Below, one piece after another: positions 45,000 to 53,990 of a stretch of DNA of 64,000 bases; positions within the stretch are counted from its first letter, which is position 1, and every line of letters starts with the position of its first letter. The position numbers and the translations under genes were made by a program. The DNA is from Mucilaginibacter sp. CSA2-8R (GTDB taxonomy: Bacteria > Bacteroidota > Bacteroidia > Sphingobacteriales > Sphingobacteriaceae). The notes below the pieces were generated by a model, which was not told the origin of the DNA, ran no database searches, and saw nothing but the letters and a program-made list of their open reading frames with translations. The stretch spans positions 2,542,001-2,606,000 of the forward strand of contig NZ_CP152389.1 in the NCBI RefSeq assembly GCF_038806765.1, given 5' to 3'.

Positions 45000-47087
45000 T
45001 TAAGTGTTGATCACAATAGCCAACTGCCTGCTGATGCTATACAGCAACTGCGCGCCTGCTGCAGAAGTTATAGTCGATTCGTCTGAATTGCCATGGGAGG
45101 GAAGCTGCATCGAAGTACCGTTAGAATTGAGACCCTCACTGGCTTCTTGCATCAATTCGATAGATTGATTAATCAGTGAAATTTGCCCTGTATATTGCTG
45201 CTGTGCTATAGAGTGTTTTGCCGACGAAAAAAGGGAGGTAATTACCGAACTTAAATTGTAGCTTAATACCTGAAATCGGTAAACGTTATCTTCATTTATG
45301 GCTTTGCGTCCCGGCTCGGTTTGCATAGCGGTAAATGCAGCAGCTAGATTGGCCAGGTTGACGTAAACAGCTTTGCGTGATAATTTATAAGAATTTATAT
45401 CAAGTGTATTTCCGTTTAGCCGATCCCTCAGTGCTTTGAGGTAGCTAATGTTGGCCTGCATTACCTCGCCCATGTAAAATTTAAGTTTACGACCTTCCCA
45501 AACAGGCAAGAGGTACGAGGCGCCGAAAGAAATCAGGCAGCCTATCAGCGTATCATAAATACGCTCAATTACAATATGGCTATTTTGCCCGGTGTATACG
45601 TTTAAGCAAAGCACCACCATGGCGGTAATACATATAACAGCTGTTAGGTAACGCGTGCGCCCGAATGAGAAGAACCCTAATAAAAATATTACGCCCAAAG
45701 CAAGCTGTAAAGACGTTACCGGAAACAGCCACATTAAGGAGAAGCCGATACCTATACCTGTTAAACTGCCGATAAGCCGCTGCTTGTTGCGTTGATAGGT
45801 TACATTAAATGAGGGTTTTATTATCACCAAAACCGTAAGCATAACCCAGTAGCTGTATTTACCCAGCGAAAACAATGCAGATAAGCAAAAGGCCATCAAA
45901 CAAGCTATAGTTAGGCGCATAGCAAACCTGAATACCGGCGAACGCAAAGTGAAATTTTGCTTGAGTTGCGATAAACTAAAATTGAGCGCTGGTGCAAAAT
46001 CTTCGTATTTAATTGAAACATCGGGCGTAAACATGCCGGTTTTAATGGCCTGCAAATGATCGTCGATCTGTTCAATATTTAACTTAAGTTGTTGCAGCAT
46101 ATCGGCATGTACAGGCGTTTCACGATCAATGATATATTTCAGACGGCTTGCAAGATGTTCAAGTTCTTCGCTGTAGTTTACGTTAAGGGCGGGGGCCTTA
46201 CGGCGATGCAAGTCATCGGCAATACGGTGAAGTTCGTTTGCCTGTAACTTAATTACTTGGGTTATTAGTTCAAGCACACCGTTAAGCCTGAAATGCTCCC
46301 GCACCAGCTCATAATCAAAATGGATAGCGGTGATCTGATCGTAAAGGTCGATGGCTGTAGCGGTGATGGATATCCATATTTGATTGCGCTCATTTAGTGA
46401 GCCCAATACCTGCCGGTCGCGGATAACCAGGTGACGTACCAGTTCTTGTTTTTGATTAACACGCACGTGCAATTCCAAGAGCTTTCGGTAACTGTCATTA
46501 AGCGGTGTTTTAACGTTATAAAAAGGCGCTTTGGCTTCTAAAAAATCTGCAGTAGCCTCTAAGCATTCGGTAACCGCATTTCTGAGAGAGCGTAACGGCC
46601 ATAACCGGATGCTTAACAAATTGACCAAGTAAAACCAGATATTGCCGGCCATTACATAAAGTGCGAAGGCTAAGGGGGCAGGAGGTTTTAACCCCCAGGT
46701 AAAGATGGCCAAACCGATAAATGAGGTGCCCAGCATGCTAAAGCGTAAACCATAAACAGTAAGCATCGAGCTGCTAAAAATAAGCGCAACGAAAATAAGG
46801 GCCATCCAGCCCGTGAAAGGCCAGCTGGCTGCCACTGTAAACGAAATTATAAAAGCTGCAGGTATACTTACAAGTATACTAAAGCGCTTATCGGTAGCTG
46901 TACCGGCGCTATTGGTAAGCGCCACATTAAGTGCACCTAAGCCCACCGTTACAGCTGCCTGCGGATAATTGAAGTAGTACAGTATTACAACCGGTAAAAC
47001 TACCGCAAAAGTAATCAGGAGAGCATCAGTGAAATATTCGGATTTAAAGAAACGTCGTATTTTTCGGGCCAGGGCCTGTACACTCAT
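45000..47087 (-). CDS. FUSC-family inner-membrane protein (YccS-like)
   Basis: The 695-aa protein has two blocks of membrane helices (about 15-160 and 385-510), each of FUSC type, separated by a large helical cytoplasmic part (165-375) and followed by a soluble C-terminal part (520-695). FUSC proteins include aromatic-acid exporters and YccS; substrate here unknown. The ATG at 47087 (MSVQALARKIRRFF) is preferred: a -7 promoter box at 47106-47113 would place transcription start between it and the upstream TTG-type start at 47108. Confidence 0.9.
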   Translation of the reverse strand: MSVQALARKIRRFFKSEYFTDALLITFAVVLPVVILYYFNYPQAAVTVGLGALNVALTNSAGTATDKRFSILVSIPAAFIISFTVAASWPFTGWMALIFVALIFSSSMLTVYGLRFSMLGTSFIGLAIFTWGLKPPAPLAFALYVMAGNIWFYLVNLLSIRLWPLRSLRNAVTECLEATADFLEAKAPFYNVKTPLNDSYRKLLELHVRVNQKQELVRHLVIRDRQVLGSLNERNQIWISITATAIDLYDQITAIHFDYELVREHFRLNGVLELITQVIKLQANELHRIADDLHRRKAPALNVNYSEELEHLASRLKYIIDRETPVHADMLQQLKLNIEQIDDHLQAIKTGMFTPDVSIKYEDFAPALNFSLSQLKQNFTLRSPVFRFAMRLTIACLMAFCLSALFSLGKYSYWVMLTVLVIIKPSFNVTYQRNKQRLIGSLTGIGIGFSLMWLFPVTSLQLALGVIFLLGFFSFGRTRYLTAVICITAMVVLCLNVYTGQNSHIVIERIYDTLIGCLISFGASYLLPVWEGRKLKFYMGEVMQANISYLKALRDRLNGNTLDINSYKLSRKAVYVNLANLAAAFTAMQTEPGRKAINEDNVYRFQVLSYNLSSVITSLFSSAKHSIAQQQYTGQISLINQSIELMQEASEGLNSNGTSMQLPSHGNSDESTITSAAGAQLLYSISRQLAIVINT

Positions 47088-47105
47088 GCAAATAATTGGT
47101 TTTGG

Positions 47106-47113
47106 CAAATTTA
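47106..47113 (-). promoter_or_regulatory. -7 box of the FUSC gene
   Basis: Minus strand reads TAAATTTG, matching TAnnTTTG, about 20 bases before the chosen ATG. Confidence 0.45.
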
Positions 47114-47423
47114 TAAAAACGCCACGAATACTGAGACTGCAGAACTAATTTCAATGTCTTTAGGTGAAAGGTTTAGTTTATAAACAAAATTGTAAAAACG
47201 GTTTACATACTTTTAAATATGAAACTGTCCAAATTCAATATCGTACTCGGGATAATTACGTTAGTTTTTAAGCTTTACATTATTTATATATAAGCCAAAT
47301 ATTACGTAAGTTTTTTCGGCCCTTATTAGCTCTTTATTAACATTATCCAGGGCTGGCTATATGATTATCAGGCGTAAACAGAAATTACAAATTACCGAAA
47401 CATTAATAAAAGCCAATTTTTGA
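47114..47423. other. Intergenic region
   Basis: AT-rich, no gene seen. It separates the protease-like gene from the FUSC gene; no clear terminator stem. Confidence 0.4.
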
Positions 47424-48614
47424 TCAGGCACTCAGTCGCTTTTGCGTATCAATCTCTTCTATTAATTCGTTAATCGTCACCATTCCGCTTTGCCACCGTT
47501 TAATGCGGTTTACCTGTTGTATCTCGGCACGGGTTTTTAGTTCCAGATCGGCGTAGTAGTAGTCAGGCATAAGTGATTTCATGGCGGTATGTATTTCGGT
47601 TACGCTACCATTAAGTAAAAACAGCGGGTTGGCCTTTACTAATTCAGTTAAAGCCTCGGCCATGCTGGCAGCGTAGTAGGGGCAGTCCCAGTCGTGACGG
47701 TAAGGGTTATCACCTTTAATATTTACCTTTTGTAAAGGGTGCGACAAATCCTCTATTACCTCTGCAATAGCACCACCAAAAACGTTCGTATATTCGGCCA
47801 CAAAGTGGTGCCACCAGCGTGGATGCTGCGGCAGTTGTTTAAGTAAAGTATCACATACCAAAACTCTCAATGGAAAATCGGACTGAGCCGGGTCCATTAC
47901 CACCAACGAAACACCAAAATGACCTTCTTGCGGCGAGTGGCGGCTATAAATAACAAAATATTGAAGTTGTGTTTCGCCGGTGCTGTACAGCGCAGCTGTG
48001 ATGGCCTTAACATCATGCAACCGGTCTTCTAAATACCCATACTGAAATAGTGTAGTAAGCTGTGGTGCCGTATTGGCTTTGCATCGTTTACTCAACTCAT
48101 CAAACACATTGTTGTTGGCCGACCTACTGGTAAAATGGTTACCACTGTTGTAACGCAGTTCTTCAGAATCGGCAGGGTATAAAGTTATGTCGGCGTCATC
48201 CCCGGTTTCACTTTGCTTGTTTGGCTGTATGAACCGGAACGGTACATGCATACCCTCACTTTCCATACGGCGGGCCAAATTGTAGATGCGCCGTTCAGTT
48301 GGAGCCAGCAATGGATCACCGCTTGTAATATCAAAATGTACGTCTTCAACTCCCCGGGTAAGATGCGCTGCAATTTCCGGAACTTTAAGTAACTGCTGTA
48401 GGGGATGAGGCGTGTTTAGAAAAAAATCACGCAATGCATCTTCTGCCAGATATTCCAGTAATGAGCGCTCAAAACGCAATACCGTTTTATCCTCTTCTTG
48501 CCGCACCCAGGTGTGCAAAAACTGATGCATTTCTTGCTCAAAACCGATATTAGCTGCCAGTGCATTAGCTTCGGCACAGTTGCTTAAATTATTCAATTGG
48601 TTATAGGGGAACAC
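47424..48614 (-). CDS. Possible CE-clan (Ulp1/YopJ-like) cysteine protease
   Basis: The 396-aa protein is not a family I can name, but residues 215-320 follow the CE-clan order: a strand pair with His (YSRHSPQEGHFGVSLVVMD; H232), an acidic residue after a strand (VLVCDTLL; D255), then WDCPYYAASMAEAL with Cys 311. The spacings of 23 and 56 residues agree with YopJ- and Ulp1-type enzymes. These proteases or acetyltransferases cut ubiquitin-like proteins or acetylate targets, mostly as secreted effectors. No signal peptide is seen. Residues 1-210 are helical and unassigned. A promoter box TATCTTTG lies before the start. Confidence 0.6.
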   Translation of the reverse strand: MFPYNQLNNLSNCAEANALAANIGFEQEMHQFLHTWVRQEEDKTVLRFERSLLEYLAEDALRDFFLNTPHPLQQLLKVPEIAAHLTRGVEDVHFDITSGDPLLAPTERRIYNLARRMESEGMHVPFRFIQPNKQSETGDDADITLYPADSEELRYNSGNHFTSRSANNNVFDELSKRCKANTAPQLTTLFQYGYLEDRLHDVKAITAALYSTGETQLQYFVIYSRHSPQEGHFGVSLVVMDPAQSDFPLRVLVCDTLLKQLPQHPRWWHHFVAEYTNVFGGAIAEVIEDLSHPLQKVNIKGDNPYRHDWDCPYYAASMAEALTELVKANPLFLLNGSVTEIHTAMKSLMPDYYYADLELKTRAEIQQVNRIKRWQSGMVTINELIEEIDTQKRLSA

Positions 48615-48631
48615 AATTAGATGTGTGCTAC

Positions 48632-48639
48632 CAAAGATA
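48632..48639 (-). promoter_or_regulatory. -7 box of the protease-like gene
   Basis: Minus strand reads TATCTTTG (TAnnTTTG match), 18 bases before the ATG at 48614, so the transcript has a very short leader. Confidence 0.5.
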
Positions 48640-48856
48640 GCATTTTTGGGAAGTTTTACCCTACAGAATATAATTTGTCACCGGTTTTTTACGCGCTGTA
48701 GATATAGCTGAACATATAAATCATAATACTGTGATTATAATATACTTATGTATTTCATATAACGCTTAAGATTTAAATAATCCCAATTTTTATTAGGCTT
48801 CAATTAGCATGTTATATAAAGGTAAAATTTAAGTAAACTAATAATGAAATTTTCTT

Positions 48857-48892
48857 AAACATCTGATGTTTAAATAAAACATCTTATATTTG
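48857..48892 (+). promoter_or_regulatory. GntR operator and promoter
   Basis: AAACATCTGATGTTT (48857-48871) is an inverted repeat with arms AAACATC/GATGTTT, and another AAACATC half-site follows at 48877-48883, touching the -7 box TATATTTG at 48885-48892. An operator straddling the promoter of a GntR gene suggests that the regulator represses its own operon. Confidence 0.6.
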
Positions 48893-48911
48893 CAACGTCC
48901 ACGATAATCAC

Positions 48912-49565
48912 ATGGCTGTTAAAGAGAAATTAGGTGAAAAAGTAATTAAGCTGATCAGGCAAGATATTGCTACCGGGCTGTTTAAAATTGGCGAGAAAAT
49001 TCCGGCCGAACCGGTACTAATGAAGCAATACCGCGTAGGCCGTTCTACCATACGCGAGGCTATTAAAACGTTGGCCGTAGCCGGAGTGCTTAAAGTTCAG
49101 CAAGGGGCCGGAACCTTTGTAAACACTCATGTAAATCCCGAAACCATTGACGAGCGTTTGCGCCGTGCCGACTTCGATGAAATTAATGAAGTGCGGGCAT
49201 TGCTTGAAAACGAAATTGTGGCCCTGGCGGCTCAACATCGAACCGACGACCACATTGTAGAAATGAAGCATTGTTTGGCTGCGCGTAAGCAGGCAATACT
49301 GAGCGAACAGCAACAAGCTTGCATCGAAGCTGATATCGCGTTTCACCTGGCCATTGCCCGCGCTTCGGGCAATTCAGTTCTGGCCGACTTATATAAAAGC
49401 TTTACTATCATCATTCGCGATTTTTTTTCGCGCCGTGAAACGCAAGGTATTACCCAATTTGCCATGAGCCACTATCTGCACCAGTCTGTCTTTGAAGCCA
49501 TTTACAACGGTGATGCAGACCAAGCCTGTCAAATCACTCAAAAGATATTAAATAACAACTATTAA
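48912..49565 (+). CDS. GntR/FadR-family (FCD) transcriptional regulator
   Basis: The 217-aa protein has an N-terminal winged HTH (about 5-72; YRVGRSTIREAIKTLAVAGV, VQQGAGTFV) and a C-terminal FCD ligand domain (about 85-215) with the likely metal-binding residues in EVRALLENEIV, EADIAFHLAIA and LHQSVFEAI. It should respond to a small carboxylate or sulfonate-type metabolite. It is followed by five bases and then the TauE/SafE permease gene, whose transport it most likely controls. Operator sites are visible in its own promoter. Confidence 0.93.
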   Translation: MAVKEKLGEKVIKLIRQDIATGLFKIGEKIPAEPVLMKQYRVGRSTIREAIKTLAVAGVLKVQQGAGTFVNTHVNPETIDERLRRADFDEINEVRALLENEIVALAAQHRTDDHIVEMKHCLAARKQAILSEQQQACIEADIAFHLAIARASGNSVLADLYKSFTIIIRDFFSRRETQGITQFAMSHYLHQSVFEAIYNGDADQACQITQKILNNNY

Positions 49566-49569
49566 TTTT

Positions 49570-50403
49570 ATGACTATATTAACATTCACCCTCATATTGC
49601 TGGCTGGGGCTTACCTTGCAGGCCTTGTTGGCTCACTTACCGGTTTAGGTGGTGGTGTAGTGGTTATACCACTGCTCACATTGGTTTTTCAGGTAGACAT
49701 TCGCTATGCCATTGGTGCAGCGTTGCTGGCATCTATTGCAAACTCTTCGGGCGCTGCGAGTGCTTATGTAAAAGAAGGCATTACCAACATTCGTTTAGGC
49801 ATGTTTTTAGAGATTGCCACTACCATTGGTGCTGTGATAGGTGCAGTGCTGGCTGTTTACACACCTACCAATACAATAGCTATACTTTTTGGTGTAATAC
49901 TCTTGTTTTCGGCTGCCATGACTTTACGCCGAAAAAACCAGGAAGCGTTAACCGAAGGCAGCAAGCTGGCTGACGTGTTAAAACTGAACAATAGCTACCC
50001 TACAAAAGATGGTGAGGTACACTATAAACTTAAAAATGTAGGTGCCGGATTTTCAATCATGACGGTAGCCGGTGTTTTATCCGGCCTGTTGGGCATCGGT
50101 TCGGGCGCACTTAAAGTGTTAGCCATGGATTCGGCTATGCGCATCCCTTTTAAGGTAAGCACCACTACCAGTAACTTTATGATAGGGGTAACTGCTGCAG
50201 CAAGTGCAGTGGTATACTTACAGCGTGGATATATGGACCCAGCTATTGCCTTCCCGGTGGTATTAGGTGTTTTAGGTGGAGCATTCACAGGCTCAAAACT
50301 ACTCACCCGGATGGACCCCAAAGTTCTTAAATACATTTTTTGTGTGGCTATCACATTTGTAGCTGCGGAGATGATGTACAACGGTTTCAATCACAAATTT
50401 TAA
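49570..50403 (+). CDS. TauE/SafE-family anion exporter
   Basis: The 277-aa membrane protein has about eight helices and the duplicated family motif GGGVVVIPLLTLVF (first half, near 29) and GIGSGALKVLAMD (second half, near 175). The family moves sulfite, sulfoacetate or related organic anions out of the cell. It sits between the GntR regulator (4-base gap) and a DUF1634 gene (7-base gap), a layout seen in many Bacteroidota and archaea. Confidence 0.93.
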   Translation: MTILTFTLILLAGAYLAGLVGSLTGLGGGVVVIPLLTLVFQVDIRYAIGAALLASIANSSGAASAYVKEGITNIRLGMFLEIATTIGAVIGAVLAVYTPTNTIAILFGVILLFSAAMTLRRKNQEALTEGSKLADVLKLNNSYPTKDGEVHYKLKNVGAGFSIMTVAGVLSGLLGIGSGALKVLAMDSAMRIPFKVSTTTSNFMIGVTAAASAVVYLQRGYMDPAIAFPVVLGVLGGAFTGSKLLTRMDPKVLKYIFCVAITFVAAEMMYNGFNHKF

Positions 50404-50410
50404 TTACTTA

Positions 50411-50809
50411 ATGATGAAGAAAGTAAAAGGCCTTTTAGGCGATCACGATATAGAAGTAATTGTAGGTACGCTTTTACGCTATGGCGTTATGACTGCCAGT
50501 GCAATTGTATTAGCAGGCGGTATTTATTTCTTAATTCAGCATGGGCAAGCACCGGTGCCTTCGTACCACCGTTTTGTGGGTGAAAGTGTTGGATTTACAA
50601 CGTTTTCGGGTATTTTGAAGGGGGTGGCGGATTTGCAAGCTAAGGCTATAATACAATTAGGCGTAATGGTATTGATTGCCACGCCCATATTTCGTATTCT
50701 GTTTTCGTTGGTAGGTTTTACGCTCGAAAAAGACAAGCTTTATATTGCTATCACGTTGGTAGTGCTTTGTGTGATAATGCTGAGCACGTTTGGCGGACTA
50801 AAGATATAA
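50411..50809 (+). CDS. DUF1634 membrane protein
   Basis: The 132-aa protein has three membrane helices (about 22-42, 76-98, 107-128) and the DUF1634 layout. It nearly always accompanies TauE/SafE permeases and is likely an accessory subunit; no biochemical role is established. It is the third gene of the GntR operon and is followed by a terminator. Confidence 0.9.
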   Translation: MMKKVKGLLGDHDIEVIVGTLLRYGVMTASAIVLAGGIYFLIQHGQAPVPSYHRFVGESVGFTTFSGILKGVADLQAKAIIQLGVMVLIATPIFRILFSLVGFTLEKDKLYIAITLVVLCVIMLSTFGGLKI

Positions 50810-50818
50810 CATTAAAAA

Positions 50819-50839
50819 GCCCGGCGATTTTAGCCGGGC
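50819..50839 (+). terminator. Terminator of the GntR-TauE operon
   Basis: GCCCGGC pairs with GCCGGGC over a seven-base loop ten bases after the DUF1634 stop; A-run on the left and weak T-run on the right. Confidence 0.7.
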
Positions 50840-50960
50840 CATTTAAAATCAACATCATTGTATCAGCACATACACAAGTGAGACTAACCGCTTTGGGTTA
50901 GGTTTAATCTCTGGTTTGAGGTTAGGCAAATAGATAACGGGCCTGCATAATCTCTTTTAA

Positions 50961-51281
50961 CTAATAACGACGCTTAGGATCATCGCCATATTTGTTTTGA
51001 TAAGGCTGTCCGTCTTGTAAAAGCAACCACAATCCGTAAAACGGCACCAATTGCCACCATGCCGGTTTATTAATATCGTGGCACCGCTTTGCACCTTGCG
51101 CTAATAAAAACCAAAACAGTGGCAAATGTGCCATCATTATGTACTCAGTATGGCGGTAATGTGCCATGCCTCTCAGTGACATGATGTTTATTGCAACAAA
51201 ACTAGCAGTGTACATCATAATGCTAATTGTGTATTCCGTACGAGTTATGCGTCCGCTAAAAGAGATTATGCGCTTTAACAT
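50961..51281 (-). CDS. DUF805 membrane protein
   Basis: The protein has the DUF805 opening FSGRITRTEYTISI and the conserved RCHDINKPAWWQLVPFYGLW. Three to four membrane helices are present. I choose the ATG at 51281 (MLKRIISFSGRITRTEY, 106 aa), where the family begins; a frame to 51308 is open. Function of the family unknown. It is monocistronic. Confidence 0.85.
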   Translation of the reverse strand: MLKRIISFSGRITRTEYTISIMMYTASFVAINIMSLRGMAHYRHTEYIMMAHLPLFWFLLAQGAKRCHDINKPAWWQLVPFYGLWLLLQDGQPYQNKYGDDPKRRY

Positions 51282-51546
51282 TTTATGCCAGATAAGAATT
51301 TGAAGCAAGTTAAGTAAAATGCAATTTCAATAAAAGGAAATCGTGACGGCTATATTGCTGCCTATCTGAGTTATAAAATTGTACATTTTTTATAATTGCT
51401 GTTCGGTAAAATTCATTATCTACGTGGTAAAATACCTTTTTGACAAGGTGAATTCATCCTCTAAAATCTGCAATTAAATCACATTTGTCTGATTTACAAT
51501 TACTTGTTTGTTGATCGCCACTGATTCGGTTAAAGAAACGTTGTTT

Positions 51547-51563
51547 TGGCACAAGGTTGGCTA
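51547..51563 (+). promoter_or_regulatory. Sigma-54-like promoter, copy 2
   Basis: TGGCACAAGGTTGGCTA has GG (51548-51549) and GC (51560-51561) with ten bases between and TGGCAC at the -24 side, a close RpoN match. It lies about 30 bases before the ATG, as in copy 1 at 19892. The shared part with copy 1 is GGCA and TTGGCTA in register, with the middle bases differing. Confidence 0.62.
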
Positions 51564-51590
51564 TAGTATCGTCACCAACACAAAAACATT

Positions 51591-51734
51591 ATGAAAGCAT
51601 CAATCAACACCACTGTTATTTTAAAAGCCCTGGACCTGGAATTGAAAGCGCTTTTACAAAAAGATTTGGCGCAGTTTAAAACAGAACGCAATCAAGTAAC
51701 ATCACAGGCAGCTGCAACAAAACGCGCTGCCTGA
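51591..51734 (+). CDS. 47-aa duplicated small protein, copy 2
   Basis: The peptide starts MKASINTTVILKALDLEL and ends TKRAA; it differs from copy 1 (19937-20080) at about six of 47 positions and the DNA also differs at silent sites. Only 48 codons long, it is preceded by the RpoN-like promoter and followed by the terminator at 51770. Helical, charged, no membrane segment, no known family. Its function is unknown; sigma-54 control would suggest a role in stress or nitrogen regulation, or in cell-surface processes. Confidence 0.75.
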   Translation: MKASINTTVILKALDLELKALLQKDLAQFKTERNQVTSQAAATKRAA

Positions 51735-51769
51735 TCTATATATATTTCTATCTACCCTATGAAACAAAA

Positions 51770-51798
51770 AGAGCTCCATGATAAGGAGCTCTTTTTTT
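51770..51798 (+). terminator. Terminator of small-protein cassette, copy 2
   Basis: AGAGCTCC and GGAGCTCT with a seven-base loop and seven T. Stem identical to copy 1 at 20117. Confidence 0.85.
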
Positions 51799-51850
51799 GC
51801 TGCAACATTTCGTTGTTAATATCATAATGCCTGTTAAAGACTATTTGTAT

Positions 51851-53269
51851 TTACCTATCATTTAAACAGCTACGTAGTTCTGCAAAGTCGTAATCCTTCA
51901 ACAAAATTCCATTCTCAAAAACAGTTTGCATCTGATCAACGGCATCAGGTAAATCGTTGATATTTACCGTGCGATAAGCACTGTTGATCTTAACTAATTT
52001 GAGTTTGCCGGCTTTGCTCTTTTTAAAGCTCTCGGTAAGTCGGCCCTGGCTGTCCATTTCTATAGGGTGTTTTTCTACATTAATCTCGCGGCCGTTTACA
52101 ATAGCTGCACTGCACTTAATGGCATAACGCTGGGTGTCGCGGTCTACTTTTTGTAAAAGTGCGCCGCCCATACCCAGCACCAGGTTTTCGGCGCTAATGC
52201 CGTTTTGTTTAAGGGCAGCATAAATGATTTGTATACCCTCGTAATTAACACCGTCTCCTTGTATAACACGCAATTGCGGTGGCAGCACTTTGCAACCTTT
52301 GGCGTTGATAGTGTAACCAAACTGTTTAAACAGAATTTCGAAAATACTAAGCAACGTTTTTACCGGATCGCCGCTGTCGGGTCGGATAACCAGTGTACCC
52401 TTGCGACTTAGAATCAGGTCTTTTAATGCGCCGCCCCAATAATCCTCGCAAGCACGGAAAATGTTATAACTGTCGGACACGCATGCTACAGTGCCAGTGG
52501 GAAACGTTTGAAGCACATGGCGGAAAACCTCCAGTTCGCCCTCTTGGCCCAATAGTGTGCATATGCTGTGTTCTGTAGCCGGTATACTTAGTCCGTAAAC
52601 TTTACCGGCATTATAATAATCTATCGCGAGTATTGAACCTGCCAGGTTATCGCTGCCGCTAAAATTGAGTAAGTGTGCAGCACCTCCCAGTCCGGCGCTT
52701 TCAACGCTGCTTACACCACGAAAGCCAAAATCATTGAGCACGAAATCAATGCCTGCATTAGCTTCGTCGGTAGCTGTATCGGTAAAGTAGCGGGTAACTA
52801 CTTTTTTAACTTCGTGGCTTAAGGTAGCCACCGTGCAGGGGTACCAAACCTGCATCAGTAGTGTTTCTAAAAAGTTAGGCAGCCAAAAGCATTCGGGATC
52901 AGTATTTTCAATGGTCATCAAAACATTACCTGTCGGCACAGCGGTACCTTCGGCCACTGCCTTAATTTTGACGGGTAAATGCCCGTTATATTTATCCAAT
53001 ATGTATTGAAAGCGGCTTTTATCAAACACATCGTTTCGCCCGAACACCTGCTGTAAAAACCCGTCAGCGTCGTCAATATCTTGCTGGGTAAAAGCTGCGC
53101 CTTGCAGGTATTCTTTTAAAAAGTATTGCAAACCAAAAAATATGGTCTGGTTAAACTGCCCGCCGCGGCTTTCCAGGTAACTATAAATATATGATGTGCC
53201 GGGATAGTATAATTTATGGTGAGCATATTTGTATGCATCAGCTAACAAGATTAAGTTTTGGCGTTTCAT
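51851..53269 (-). CDS. nadV: Nicotinamide phosphoribosyltransferase
   Basis: The 472-aa enzyme joins nicotinamide (or nicotinate) to phosphoribosyl pyrophosphate in NAD salvage. It opens with LLADAYKYAHHKLYYPGTSY and has VNDFGFRGVSS-type text (LNDFGFRGVSSVESAGLGG near 178), SIPATEHS near 227, VIRPDSGDPVK near 297 and LGMGGALLQKVDRDTQ near 364. These are typical of the NAMPT branch and not of PncB. The catalytic His is in IPATEHS. It lies six bases after the end of a broken NUDIX gene, a frequent neighbour in NAD salvage operons. Confidence 0.93.
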   Translation of the reverse strand: MKRQNLILLADAYKYAHHKLYYPGTSYIYSYLESRGGQFNQTIFFGLQYFLKEYLQGAAFTQQDIDDADGFLQQVFGRNDVFDKSRFQYILDKYNGHLPVKIKAVAEGTAVPTGNVLMTIENTDPECFWLPNFLETLLMQVWYPCTVATLSHEVKKVVTRYFTDTATDEANAGIDFVLNDFGFRGVSSVESAGLGGAAHLLNFSGSDNLAGSILAIDYYNAGKVYGLSIPATEHSICTLLGQEGELEVFRHVLQTFPTGTVACVSDSYNIFRACEDYWGGALKDLILSRKGTLVIRPDSGDPVKTLLSIFEILFKQFGYTINAKGCKVLPPQLRVIQGDGVNYEGIQIIYAALKQNGISAENLVLGMGGALLQKVDRDTQRYAIKCSAAIVNGREINVEKHPIEMDSQGRLTESFKKSKAGKLKLVKINSAYRTVNINDLPDAVDQMQTVFENGILLKDYDFAELRSCLNDR

Positions 53270-53274
53270 AATGC

Positions 53275-53577
53275 TTAATTTTTAAAGTATTTATTTAATA
53301 AATAGTCGAACAATGGCGTATGTTCGGCAGTGATAAGGCCATCGGCTATGGCTTGTGGCAGGTTGCTGATCTTAAACCATTTAAGCTCTTCGATATCATC
53401 ATTTGCTGCAGGCTCTCCACCTTGGTGATCACAACTAAATAGCAAGGTAATTATTTTATCGGCTTCGTGCCGGTAGCGCCAATCATCTATCCGGGCAGAC
53501 GTCTCGTATAACATAGCACTGGTTTGCAATAGTCCTGCTTCTTCCTGTAATTCGCGTTCGGCGGCTGCTTCATAATT
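53275..53577 (-). pseudogene. NUDIX hydrolase, 5' half deleted
   Basis: The open frame from 53577 leftward begins NYEAAAERELQEEAGLLQ, which is the middle of a NUDIX box (R-E-x-x-E-E-x-G), followed by about 85 residues of NUDIX C-terminus. Directly upstream is a TAG stop and unrelated sequence: there is no start codon, no first half of the domain, no GX5E. The protein cannot be made complete. It lies before nadV on the same strand, where a NUDIX gene is commonly found. The break coincides with the break of the next gene on the other strand. Confidence 0.82.
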
Positions 53578-53977
53578 CTATATAAAACGGAATGGTGATT
53601 TATTTATCGAGCAAGTCAAAGACGAGGCTCAGATAGCACGGGCGCAAAACCGTAAAGAAGAAAATAATCACAGCGAGTTTTTGATAAAAATTGCTGATCA
53701 TTTATACCTGCCAAAACCCATCAGTGCCAACTTTTTTAAAGAAGTGTTATTGGATAAGTCGGGCAATATGCCTGCTGATTACCTCGGACAATACGCTTTT
53801 TATGAAGGCAAAAGTTACGGTCCCATCTTCAAATGGGGCATGCTACAGGGCACCTATAGTATGGATTTATATGAGCAGGATAAGCTGACCACTGCCAAAG
53901 AATACCAGATACGCAACAAAACGCTCAACGAGATACACGCTATCTTTACCGCTAATCAAAAGAAACACCAGCAATAG
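53576..53977 (+). pseudogene. Unidentified gene, 5' part deleted
   Basis: The frame is open from 53576, just after a TAA at 53573-53575, and reads FYIKRNGDLFIEQVKDEAQI onward to a natural stop at 53977 (about 133 codons). It has no ATG or good start near its left edge; the TTG at 53681 is a weak choice and would drop 35 well-formed residues. Family not recognised (contains YLPKPISANFFKEVLLDKSG near the middle). It is divergent to the beheaded NUDIX gene, so one deletion of the region between them probably removed both 5' ends and both promoters. Confidence 0.65.
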
Positions 53978-53990
53978 CTAACGGAATAGT

